Positions 1 to 5,671 of a stretch of 8,845 nucleotides of DNA are shown piece by piece (the first letter of the stretch is position 1; every line of letters starts with the position of its first letter). The stretch is from an uncultured Oscillospiraceae bacterium (GTDB lineage Bacteria; Bacillota; Clostridia; Oscillospirales; Acutalibacteraceae): assembly GCA_900546735.1 (NCBI GenBank), contig URDW01000091.1:1-8845 (forward strand), read 5' to 3'. The translations under genes were made by a program, and so were the position numbers. The notes below the pieces were generated by a model. It saw only the letters and a program-made list of their open reading frames with translations, was not told the origin of the DNA and did no database searches.

Positions 1-25
1 GCTCTATAAAAATATACAAAAAACA

Positions 26-59
26 AAAAGGGCCTCCGGCTTAAACCGGAGGTCCTTTT
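26..59 (-). terminator. Strong Rho-independent terminator (leftward)
   Basis: Bases 26-39 pair with 46-59 in a 14-bp stem containing one G-U pair, with a six-base loop at 40-45. Read leftward, the stem is followed by a T-rich tail (complement of 11-29), so it is a good terminator for minus-strand transcription. Read rightward the tail is only TTTTGG, so it is weaker in that direction. It directly follows the tRNA-3'-end-like sequence at 59-69, as expected for the natural terminator of a tRNA gene that once occupied this place on the minus strand. Confidence 0.8.
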
Positions 60-69
60 GGTCGGAGTG
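59..69 (-). other. tRNA 3'-end-like sequence, candidate att site
   Basis: On the minus strand these bases read CACTCCGACCA. This matches the 3' acceptor strand, discriminator A and encoded CCA that I recall for Firmicutes tRNA-Pro, and a terminator follows immediately. A related AAATCCT (complement of 77-83) lies just upstream, as in a tRNA T-loop and stem, but with several extra bases between them. No D-arm, anticodon arm or 5' acceptor strand follows, so this is not a working tRNA. The likeliest reading is the partial tRNA copy left at one end of an element that integrated into a tRNA 3' end, with the intact tRNA at the other end. A chance match or a decayed tRNA are alternatives. Confidence 0.45.
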
Positions 70-530
70 TAATTATAGGATTTCAGAAAACGCAGATATA
101 TCAACGGTTTGCTGGCAGTCGGCAAGAGGTATTTATTCTAAAAATTCAAAATAGCGAGAACAACGCGGCCCAACAGGACAACGGGCGGCGTTTCCTGTAA
201 AGCGATAGGAGGTGCTTGCCGCTCCAACCGGATTTCCGGTTAGTACGGTTACATCCCCCCTAAACCGGGTCAAATAAGTGCTTCAATACGCGGGAAAGTC
301 TTGCTATTCCAATGTGCTATTAAAGAATCTGGTAAAATCCAAAAAAGGCAGCGATTTGCAGACAGCAAGTAAGATGCCTTATCCTAGGGATTTAAAAGCA
401 GATATTATGTCATACCGTCCAATTGAGATATTGAGCAATACTTCCTATGTTTTTCTATAGGGGAACGGTGAAAACCGTTCCCCTATAACTAGAACGTATC
501 AAGTCGCTCCAAGATGATTTGCTTCTTAAA
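70..530. other. 460-base stretch without a convincing gene
   Basis: This contains no recognisable protein gene. It holds several dyads: AACCGG (226-231) facing CCGGTT (236-241) across a four-base loop, and a perfect 14-bp stem at 456-487. An open frame at 278-460 (+, GTG start, 60 codons) has no ribosome binding site and no recognisable domain. An AGGAGG at 207-212 is followed by only a 15-codon frame. The G+C-rich part, about 160-270, differs from the AT-rich DNA around it and could be a structured RNA or the remnant of another element. Confidence 0.5.
456..487. repeat. Perfect 14-bp inverted repeat with GAAA loop
   Basis: Bases 456-469 and 474-487 are exact reverse complements separated by GAAA. 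The structure sits 43 bases beyond the stop codon of the ABC ATPase gene, so it may protect or define the 3' end of that mRNA. Neither strand has a T-run after the stem (A-rich follows on the minus strand, ACTAG on the plus), so it is not a canonical intrinsic terminator. Confidence 0.6.
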
Positions 531-2318
531 CTACTCAACTTCCTCTGGTGCATTTGGAGAATCTTCTTTAGAGGGCATATAGAATGGGTTGAATCCACTC
601 TTGTCTTCACCTAGTAAATTTATGCTGTGGTCAGGTGTTAGCCCCAAACTTGAAGCATCTTCATCGTCAAACAAGATGATTTGCATTTCGCTTTTTTGCA
701 GATTTGTATAAGCTCCATGCAAAATAGCTCCCAAAGCTTTTTGATTCTTATCATCAAAAGGTTTTGAGATATGGTCAATAACCAAAAAGGGAATCAGAGG
801 ATATTTATCCTCTTTAATTAACATACGAAGAAAACCTAGGTAACCACATAACTGCATTAGTGTGTGTCTTGCCATGCTACCAGTGTAATAATTTTTGATT
901 TGATCTGCACTATCACTTTCTTCGTCCAAAATTTGCGGTTGGAGAATGTTGCCGTTTTTTAAATAGGAAATGTGAAATCCACTTTTTCTAAAATCATATT
1001 CAGCCAGTTCTGAAACCTCAATCGAGGATTTGTACAACTGAGTAATATCCGCAGACAAACTGTTTATTTTCTCCGTATCGTTTCCATTTTGAAGTATACG
1101 AATTTCCTCTCTTACCTTTCTCAATTCACGCCGAATCTCAGATAGAGAACCTCCATCAAAATCACAGTCGTAATAGCTTAAATATTCTTTGATTAAGGTA
1201 ACTGCCTGTTCTTTTTCTGATACAGAATAGATTGCAAATCTTGACTTGTTGGCTAATATTTGTTGCCTAATCCTATCGCGTTGCTTTTTCAATTCTCGCG
1301 TAGTAGTCTCTTGAATTAAGTATTTGTTAAACGAAATACTCTTATCTAAATCTACAGTCAAACTTATAATTGGATTCACTAGATATGCATACTCTGCTTT
1401 TCCTTCGACTATTTTTTGTAATCTATCAAGCAGAGCCCGTTGTTTCACCTCATCTTCTGCAAAACGTTTATGATCATATTCCGAGTTCTTCTGTTTCTTT
1501 ATTTGTTCATCAAGACTGGTATATATTGCTTCTAGTTCTGCGATTGTTTGCGTTTTTGTTGCAGTCTCATCTTTCTCAAGAGAATTTTGCAAGGTCGTAA
1601 TTTCGTGGAGAATTGTCTCGGAATTAGTCCCAGTAAACACCTTATGTATTCCGAGAATTTTTAATTGATGGTTTACTCTCCCTCGAATATCATCGTTTTT
1701 TGATGCTCGATTTTCAAGAGTCTCGAGACGGATCTTTAGTTCTTCTTCACGCTTTTTGAGTTCGTTTATCCGAGCAATGTTTTTGTTAAAGATATAATTT
1801 AATAGGGCTGGCATCTTTATTGAATATTCTAATCGACTGCATTTATCAAAAAAATCATTTAAAATGCCTTGCCGATTTTCACCCAAGAAATTGAAAACGG
1901 TAAATGTTCTATAGCCAATATCTTCTTCAACAAAAGCGCGAAGCTCTTTCATCGTTTCCTGGCTTTTTGAGAAAACCACATTCAATTTTGCGCGATATTC
2001 ATCAAGCCTAATTTCCTCGGAACTTTCTTCATCATAATATCTGAAGAAGTTCTTGTTAGGATTTGATATAAACCGAGTAACAACAAATTTCCGATTGTTA
2101 TATAAGAACATCAATTCAGCAGAAATCAATGAATCTCTAAACCAGTCTTTATCTGCTAAATTAATATTTGCGCCAAGCATATAATCTAGAAAAGTGTAAA
2201 ACTCCGTTTTTCCAGAGTCATTTTTCCCTTTGAAATAGTTGATGCCATCGGCAAAGGAATACGAAAATGATTGACCTTCGCATTTTCCATTGAGAGATAA
2301 TCTTATTAACTTAAACAA
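531..2318 (-). CDS. Rad50/SMC-like ABC ATPase, probable ABC-3C system ATPase
   Basis: A 595-residue ATPase. Walker A is GKNDSGKT (31-38) and a Q-loop-like GENRQG lies at 146-151. Charged, coiled-coil-prone helices fill about 178-300 and 335-430. A signature-like region TGSMARHT is at 479-486 and Walker B FLVIDH at 511-516, followed by SKPFDD. The order and the short central coiled coil fit Rad50/RecN-type nucleoprotein ATPases rather than transporters, and there are no membrane segments. The residue after the Walker B aspartate is His, not the usual catalytic Glu. The start is UUG, with GAGAGGTGAT as ribosome binding site; it overlaps the upstream 96-aa gene by 8 bases, implying translational coupling. 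Small partner plus ATPase is the layout of ABC-three-component conflict systems, where the ATPase is thought to sense nucleic acid and license an effector. The ATPase call is firm; the ABC-3C assignment is inference. Confidence 0.8.
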   Translation of the reverse strand: MFKLIRLSLNGKCEGQSFSYSFADGINYFKGKNDSGKTEFYTFLDYMLGANINLADKDWFRDSLISAELMFLYNNRKFVVTRFISNPNKNFFRYYDEESSEEIRLDEYRAKLNVVFSKSQETMKELRAFVEEDIGYRTFTVFNFLGENRQGILNDFFDKCSRLEYSIKMPALLNYIFNKNIARINELKKREEELKIRLETLENRASKNDDIRGRVNHQLKILGIHKVFTGTNSETILHEITTLQNSLEKDETATKTQTIAELEAIYTSLDEQIKKQKNSEYDHKRFAEDEVKQRALLDRLQKIVEGKAEYAYLVNPIISLTVDLDKSISFNKYLIQETTTRELKKQRDRIRQQILANKSRFAIYSVSEKEQAVTLIKEYLSYYDCDFDGGSLSEIRRELRKVREEIRILQNGNDTEKINSLSADITQLYKSSIEVSELAEYDFRKSGFHISYLKNGNILQPQILDEESDSADQIKNYYTGSMARHTLMQLCGYLGFLRMLIKEDKYPLIPFLVIDHISKPFDDKNQKALGAILHGAYTNLQKSEMQIILFDDEDASSLGLTPDHSINLLGEDKSGFNPFYMPSKEDSPNAPEEVE

Positions 2319-2601
2319 TGCTGATCACCTCTCTTAAAAACTGTCTGTCAGAATATGATTTACTCTCTTGAATTGCGGCCTCTGTGAATGCATCATAATC
2401 AACTGCTTTTTGTTGGCTCGTGAGGCTACAGACTAATTCACCTTCATGAGTTTCGCAAAACCCATCTTTAACAAGTAAATCAATAGCCTGAAAGATGTAT
2501 GGTATTTGCTCACATAGTTCGTCAAATAGGCCGCAAGCTTGAGACAAAAACTTCAAAACTAAATCTACTTTATTGTTACCTTTATAGACACTCCCCTGCA
2601 A
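2311..2601 (-). CDS. Small protein, putative ABC-3C middle component
   Basis: A 96-residue acidic, helical protein. Residues of about 12-60 look like a small winged-helix fold (helices, then DGFCETHEGELVCS as a possible wing), and the C-terminus is SYSDRQFLREVISIV. It has no signal peptide or membrane segment. Its stop overlaps the UUG start of the ABC ATPase by 8 bases, so the two are co-translated. Size, position and the likely winged helix fit the middle component of ABC-three-component systems, which bridges the ATPase and the effector; no signature motif proves it. The chosen start is UUG at 2601 with only a weak AGAG upstream. The frame stays open upstream to a stop at 2662-2664 without any AUG, so the natural 5' end may have been altered by the ICE insertion. 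No effector gene is present upstream. Confidence 0.6.
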   Translation of the reverse strand: MQGSVYKGNNKVDLVLKFLSQACGLFDELCEQIPYIFQAIDLLVKDGFCETHEGELVCSLTSQQKAVDYDAFTEAAIQESKSYSDRQFLREVISIV

Positions 2602-2617
2602 ATGCTGTCTCTTTTTT

Positions 2618-2623
2618 ATTATA
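2618..2623 (-). promoter_or_regulatory. Possible -10 box upstream of the small ABC-3C-like gene
   Basis: TATAAT on the minus strand, 16 bases upstream of the UUG start, inside a very AT-rich stretch. No good -35 hexamer lies 16-18 bases upstream, so it may be fortuitous. Confidence 0.2.
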
Positions 2624-2663
2624 ATATAATCGTTAATTTTCTCTTGTTTTAATAGAAGTTCTT

Positions 2664-2704
2664 AAATGCCGATATAGCTTGAAAATACAGGCTTTTCGGC
2701 ATTT
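2664..2704. repeat. Inverted repeat in the ICE terminal region
   Basis: AAATGCCGA (2664-2672) and TCGGCATTT (2696-2704) are exact 9-base reverse complements, with an inner AGC/GCT pair. Read rightward the stem ends in a TTTTT run, so it could be a weak terminator for transcription entering the ICE from outside. Alternatively it may be part of the recombination site near the element end. Confidence 0.45.
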
Positions 2705-2760
2705 TTGATTGTGGAAGATACCCACATATACCTGTAAAACCTCTTGTGTTTTCGCTTTGA

Positions 2761-2787
2761 AAAGTAGTAAAAGGAGTAGTAAACTCC
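2761..2787. promoter_or_regulatory. Putative DR2-type integrase arm-binding sites
   Basis: Two tandem copies of AGTAGTAAA, within AAAGTAGTAAAA (2761-2772) and GGAGTAGTAAACTCC (2773-2787), lie just downstream of the int stop. They closely match the GAGTAGTAAATTC sequence I recall as the binding site of the Tn916 Int N-terminal domain. Their place between int and the element end matches the known arrangement. They would anchor Int arms during excision and integration. Confidence 0.65.
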
Positions 2788-2797
2788 ATTCCTGTAA

Positions 2798-3991
2798 TCA
2801 GGCTGCCAGCCGTTCCATCTCTGCCTTTGCGGAAGCAAATGTGGCGTGTGCGTAATAGTTCAGCGTCATTTGAATGTTGGAATGTCCCATAAGATACTGC
2901 AATGCTTTCGGGTTCATTCCGGCATTTGCAAGGTTGGTGCAAAAGGTATGCCGCAGCGTGTGCGGTGTCATGACTTCGGGCAGCGGTTCTTCGTGATTTG
3001 CGTTGTACTTCTTGGCAAGCCCGCGAAACATACTGTCATAATTGACTGCTGCTTTCGGCAGACCATCACGATTAAGGAATAAGAAATTGCTGTACCCATC
3101 CACCTTAAACGGTTTCGCACCCCTGCGGTTGTTGATAACGCGCTGAAATGCCTGTGCCACTTTTTCTCTCATGGGGATCTGCCGTATGCCGCTTTCCGTT
3201 TTCGGCACTTCAATGTAATAGCCGATCTCCGGGCTTCTCAAAAGCTGGTGATCTACATTGATAATACCACTTGGAAAATCAATGTCGGTTTCGGTCAATC
3301 CGCAAAGTTCGGAAATGCGCAGCCCTGTTCCCAGCAGTATAATAAGTTCATCGTAATACTTGCGATAGACCTTATCATTCAAAACAAAAGTCAGCAGGCT
3401 TTCCTCCTGTGCGGGGGTCAAAGGCTCCTTTGGCGTTGTATCGTCCTCCAAAACAGTATTCAGCTGGAAGTCAAAGGGGTTTTTCCTGATACAATCGTCC
3501 TGTATAGCGGTGTAAAACGCCGCTTTCAGAGAACGCTTGTCGTTGTTGATCGTGTTGTAGGAAAACCCCTTTGCTTTCATTCTCAAAGCCCATTCTTTCG
3601 CGTCCGACATTTTTACGCTGTCAATCGCGGCGGCTCCGAGTATATCCTGTTCTAAAATCCGCATCAGCCGATTGCGCCCGGTTTTCGTATTGTGCCGAAC
3701 ATTGCCCCTGTATTTCGTCTGCTTGGCGTAAAGCTGGCAGACGGTCATTTTCTTGCCGATGGTGTCTATCCCGTCTAACAGGTCTTTCTGCAATTCCTGT
3801 TCCTTTTCCCGCAGGGATATATCCTCACGCTTTCCGGCCGGGGTTCTGTCGGTAGGCACTAATTTCCATGCGTAAATAAACTGCTGCTTGCCAAAGGTAT
3901 CGGTATATTTGTAGGCATATCTTCCGTCTTTTCTCTGGCTCTCTCCTGAACGCAAAACCCTGTTTTTGTTATCGCGTCTTTTTGTTGACAT
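2798..3991 (-). CDS. int: Tyrosine integrase of a Tn916/Tn1549-family ICE
   Basis: Catalyses excision of the ICE as a circle and its reinsertion. The protein has 397 residues, close to Tn916 Int (405) and the length I recall for Tn1549 Int. An N-terminal Tn916-type arm-binding domain covers about 1-75, a helical core-binding domain about 80-175, and the catalytic domain about 190-390. The catalytic set is complete: R225 (TGLRISEL), K264 (PKTESG), H344 and R347 (TPHTLRHTF), H370 (MGHSN), and the nucleophile Y380 before AH, with Y379 beside it. AAAGGAG lies 9 bases before the AUG. It follows xis with a 76-base gap, and arm sites lie just beyond its stop. Nothing suggests inactivation. It may read through into the ABC-3C-like operon, since no strong leftward terminator separates them. 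Confidence 0.95.
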   Translation of the reverse strand: MSTKRRDNKNRVLRSGESQRKDGRYAYKYTDTFGKQQFIYAWKLVPTDRTPAGKREDISLREKEQELQKDLLDGIDTIGKKMTVCQLYAKQTKYRGNVRHNTKTGRNRLMRILEQDILGAAAIDSVKMSDAKEWALRMKAKGFSYNTINNDKRSLKAAFYTAIQDDCIRKNPFDFQLNTVLEDDTTPKEPLTPAQEESLLTFVLNDKVYRKYYDELIILLGTGLRISELCGLTETDIDFPSGIINVDHQLLRSPEIGYYIEVPKTESGIRQIPMREKVAQAFQRVINNRRGAKPFKVDGYSNFLFLNRDGLPKAAVNYDSMFRGLAKKYNANHEEPLPEVMTPHTLRHTFCTNLANAGMNPKALQYLMGHSNIQMTLNYYAHATFASAKAEMERLAA

Positions 3992-4039
3992 TTTTCAATG
4001 CTCCTTTCCTGTCGGAAAGAACCTTGATATGCTGATACC

Positions 4040-4045
4040 ATTATA
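4040..4045 (-). promoter_or_regulatory. Possible int promoter -10 box
   Basis: A perfect TATAAT on the minus strand, preceded by TGG, lies in the 76-base gap between xis and int, about 50 bases before the int AUG. There is no good -35 hexamer, only a weak TGAAAT at 17 bases. It could give int its own expression in addition to read-through from xis. Confidence 0.35.
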
Positions 4046-4067
4046 CCATAAACAAGGCTCAATTTCA

Positions 4068-4283
4068 CTATATAGTTTCCAGATTGTCTATGAACTTTTC
4101 AAAGTGCTTGCGCTTGATCTGAATACGGTTTCCGTTCATCAGCACCCACCCGGCAGAAACATTCTGTTCTGCCATCTTGCGCAGCTTGGTTTCGCCAATG
4201 CGGAAATACTGTGCCGCTTCCTCAATGGAAAGCGTATATTTTTCCCAAACAGGGACATAGATTGTGTTTTCATTCGTATTCAT
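4068..4283 (-). CDS. xis: Excisionase, Tn916-family Xis
   Basis: A small basic DNA-bending protein that directs Int toward excision. It has 71 residues (Tn916 Xis is 67) and keeps the family's recognisable blocks: [19 protein letters not shown] (13-31, a MerR/Xis-like winged-helix start), W46, [18 protein letters not shown]. The AUG is preceded by AAAGGGGG with 7 bases between. It lies immediately upstream of int, as in Tn916 and Tn1549. No catalytic residues are expected. The upstream 0.4 kb contains possible attenuator-like stems that could control it. Confidence 0.93.
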   Translation of the reverse strand: MNTNENTIYVPVWEKYTLSIEEAAQYFRIGETKLRKMAEQNVSAGWVLMNGNRIQIKRKHFEKFIDNLETI

Positions 4284-4707
4284 AATATCCCCCTTTCGTG
4301 GGTATCAAAGTTTCTGTTATTTCATACGGATAAAAAAGAAAGGCAAAACAGACGGTTGTTAGCTTCAACCTCATGGGAGTTTCACCCCTGCCCATTTAAG
4401 GCAGCCCTACCCAATGCCTGCGACGCTTTGAACGCTCGGACTATGGCTATAAGGAAGTATCATTGTCCCGCCTGTATGTTATCGCCCACAAGCTGCTGTC
4501 CTTGTTTTACAGCGCGGTATTTGTCGCTCGGCATATCCTCCCGGATATGTGTCATGGCGTACCCGCTGCGCGGCTCGGTACAGACGGAAAGTATCTGTTT
4601 GCCTGTTATACTGCGCCGCCGTTATCTTGCGGGCTTTCTTTGTCAAGGTGCAGCCGGGTGTTTACAGAGGGCGAGGAAAGAGGAAACACGCCCCCTGCGG
4701 TCAGGTT
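4284..4707. other. 424-base gap between the HTH gene and xis
   Basis: No gene of normal size is convincing here on either strand. The minus strand carries one 31-codon ORF (4460-4555). Close to xis lie short stems that cannot all form together: CTGCC/GGCAG at 4388-4392 and 4400-4404, ATGGG/CCCAT at 4373-4377 and 4391-4395, and GGTTG/CAACC at 4354-4358 and 4366-4370. A minus-strand T-rich stretch follows (complement of about 4332-4350). This looks like a leader or attenuator, but the stems are only 5 bp each. Longer plus-strand open frames through this gap have no ribosome binding site. Confidence 0.4.
4460..4555 (-). CDS. Possible 31-aa protein between HTH gene and xis
   Basis: AUG at 4555 opens a 31-codon frame (MTHIREDMPSDKYRAVKQGQ and 11 more residues) ending in UGA. 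It is charged and soluble in character, with codon choice like the neighbouring ICE genes. Above the AUG the frame extends without a stop for about 20 further codons but has no better start. The only ribosome binding candidate is a weak GCGGG. It could be a real small ICE protein, the 3' remnant of a lost gene, or chance. I do not recognise it. Confidence 0.3.
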   Translation of the reverse strand: MTHIREDMPSDKYRAVKQGQQLVGDNIQAGQ

Positions 4708-4947
4708 TTACTCCACCCGGAATGTGAGTATTTTACATATCAGCTTGGTTTCCAGCCTGCGGCGCAGTTCATCGTCTGCATACACGCGGGTATTCCCGTC
4801 CGGATCTTTCCCGCCCACAAGGGACAGCTTCGCTATATATCCCTTGTAGTGTTCCAGCACGACATTGACAGCCTCCGCTTCGCCCGCCGCTGCCGCTTGA
4901 ATGACGGAGTACGGAAGCAGACGGGAGTAGTTCTGTTTATTGTTCAT
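4708..4947 (-). CDS. Helix-turn-helix conjugative-transposon protein (Tn916 Orf8-like)
   Basis: A 79-residue cytoplasmic protein of the small HTH family found with Orf7-like sigma factors in Tn916-type elements. Landmarks are LLPYSVIQAAAAGEAEAVNVV near the N-terminus, HYKGYIAKLS in the middle and the conserved DDELRRRLETKLICKILTF at the end. In Tn916 the orf7-orf8 pair acts as a positive regulator of excision and transfer transcription. I chose the AUG at 4947 because GGAGG lies 8 bases upstream; the frame opens earlier at a UUG (4962), which is less likely because GGAGG would fall inside it. The start overlaps the sigma gene by 11 bases, so the two are probably translationally coupled. Confidence 0.85.
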   Translation of the reverse strand: MNNKQNYSRLLPYSVIQAAAAGEAEAVNVVLEHYKGYIAKLSLVGGKDPDGNTRVYADDELRRRLETKLICKILTFRVE

Positions 4948-5362
4948 CTGCATTTCCTCCAATCAGTTCTTTCAGCAGTTTTAGAGTGCTATTCCTCCGA
5001 TAAGTAACGGATCGCCGTAGAATGTTCAGCCTTTTTGCAATCTCGTAATCGCTCATTTCAAGGAAGTAAAACAGCAAAATAATATCCTGCTTGTCCTTTG
5101 GCAAGGCGGCGATTGCTTCGGCAAGGTCAGCGTCATCCACATAGACGGTGCAACCTAAAATACGGAAAGTGCGTTCTTCGGTGAAATAGCGGTCATAGCT
5201 GGCAAACTGCTCCATTGCTTCAACCGGGAGTGCCGAAAACGGGATCTCACGATTGTTCTTCCGGTTCATCTCGTCAAGGTAATCCCGCGCTTCGTTTCGC
5301 AATACCTTTTTGCAAAATGCGTCAAAGATACGGCTAACATCATCGTGGCTTTGAGGTTTCAT
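4937..5362 (-). CDS. Sigma-70-family factor of a conjugative transposon (Tn916 Orf7-like)
   Basis: A 141-residue sigma-like regulator. The N-terminal half (RIFDAFCKKVLRNEARDYLDEM) resembles region 2 of short sigma factors. The C-terminal 60 residues form a clear region 4 with its helix-turn-helix: LAEAIAALPKDKQDIILLFY, then MSDYEIAKRLNILRRSVTYR. The AUG at 5362 is chosen because GGAGG lies 8 bases upstream; 27 more codons are open upstream but lack a ribosome binding site. It overlaps the HTH gene downstream. A frameshifted small ORF upstream ends in UGA overlapping this AUG (AUGA), suggesting coupled translation. By analogy with Tn916 it should help switch on excision and conjugation, but its promoter targets are not visible. 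Confidence 0.85.
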   Translation of the reverse strand: MKPQSHDDVSRIFDAFCKKVLRNEARDYLDEMNRKNNREIPFSALPVEAMEQFASYDRYFTEERTFRILGCTVYVDDADLAEAIAALPKDKQDIILLFYFLEMSDYEIAKRLNILRRSVTYRRNSTLKLLKELIGGNADEQ

Positions 5363-5497
5363 TTTCTCACCTCCTTTCGCAACCGCGAAAGCGGGTGATA
5401 CTTTTCTTCCCCTTTCACCACTAATACGGTGAGCAACCCCCATTTAGGAAAACGCGGAAGAAGAAAATTAAAAAAATTTTTTCTAAACCTTTTCCAT
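5359..5497 (-). pseudogene. Frameshifted 45-codon ORF upstream of the sigma gene
   Basis: AUG at 5497 has an excellent GGAGG 8 bases upstream, yet the frame reads only MEKV before UAG (5483-5485). Skipping one T there gives an uninterrupted 45-residue frame, beginning MEKVRKNFFNFLLPRFPK, rich in hydrophobic and basic residues. It ends in UGA overlapping the AUG of the sigma gene (AUGA), a classic coupling arrangement. The good start plus the coupled stop argue that the shifted frame was or is translated. The break sits next to runs of six A and seven T, so it may be a recent indel, a sequencing error or programmed slippage. An alternative is that MEKV is itself a leader peptide. Confidence 0.4.
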
Positions 5498-5510
5498 GCG
5501 TCAGACCTCC

Positions 5511-5542
5511 TTTATCTGTTTTGAAAGTTCAAACAGGATAAA
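5511..5542. promoter_or_regulatory. Imperfect dyad abutting the leader ribosome binding site
   Basis: Arms 5511-5525 and 5528-5542 pair over about 14 positions with one base bulged on each side and a two-base centre. On the minus strand it runs directly into the AAAGGAGG that serves the AUG at 5497. It could be an RNA hairpin controlling ribosome access or a protein-binding operator. Confidence 0.4.
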
Positions 5543-5641
5543 GGCGGGCTTCGGCAGCCGGGGCATGACAAAGCAGCCCTGCGGCAAAAGGCCGCAAAGC
5601 GGGGAATACTGTTTGTCAGCGTCAGAACGCGCTGAACCTTA

Positions 5642-5671
5642 TCAGCTGCACCTCCGTTTGATATTTTTCAT
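5642..5671 (-). CDS. Possible 9-aa leader peptide (MKNIKRRCS)
   Basis: AUG at 5671 is preceded by GGAGGA with 7 bases between, among the best ribosome binding sites in the window, yet the frame ends after nine codons in UGA, followed directly by UAA. It lies about 300 bases upstream of the sigma gene in a region rich in dyads. A strong start with an immediate stop suggests a regulatory leader peptide, as in attenuated transcripts; its short basic content gives no hint of the signal. Confidence 0.3.
   Translation of the reverse strand: MKNIKRRCS

Larger units (their letters stand above)
59..2640. mobile_element. Putative tRNA-linked island segment carrying the ABC-ATPase operon
   Basis: The segment begins at the tRNA-3'-end-like sequence and is clearly more AT-rich than the ICE to its right. 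It carries a likely defence operon, typical cargo for islands at tRNA 3' ends. No integrase for such an island is present in this part. The right limit is set only by the inferred end of the ICE. Treat this as a hypothesis: the left boundary rests on an 11-base match. Confidence 0.3.

Noticed and set aside
59..135. An intact tRNA gene on the minus strand
   Set aside because: Only the 3' acceptor strand and CCA are present; no cloverleaf can be formed from the bases upstream of it.
278..460. A 60-codon plus-strand open frame starting with GTG
   Set aside because: It has no ribosome binding site and no recognisable domain, and its end runs into the 14-bp hairpin. It could be a gene remnant but cannot be supported.
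2649..2942. A minus-strand open frame overlapping the end of int
   Set aside because: It overlaps the catalytic C-terminal coding part of int in another frame and has no start signal of its own.
3966..4727. A 253-codon plus-strand open frame antisense to xis and the xis upstream region
   Set aside because: It overlaps certain minus-strand genes, lacks a ribosome binding site, and its Cys-rich composition is what reading the opposite strand would give.
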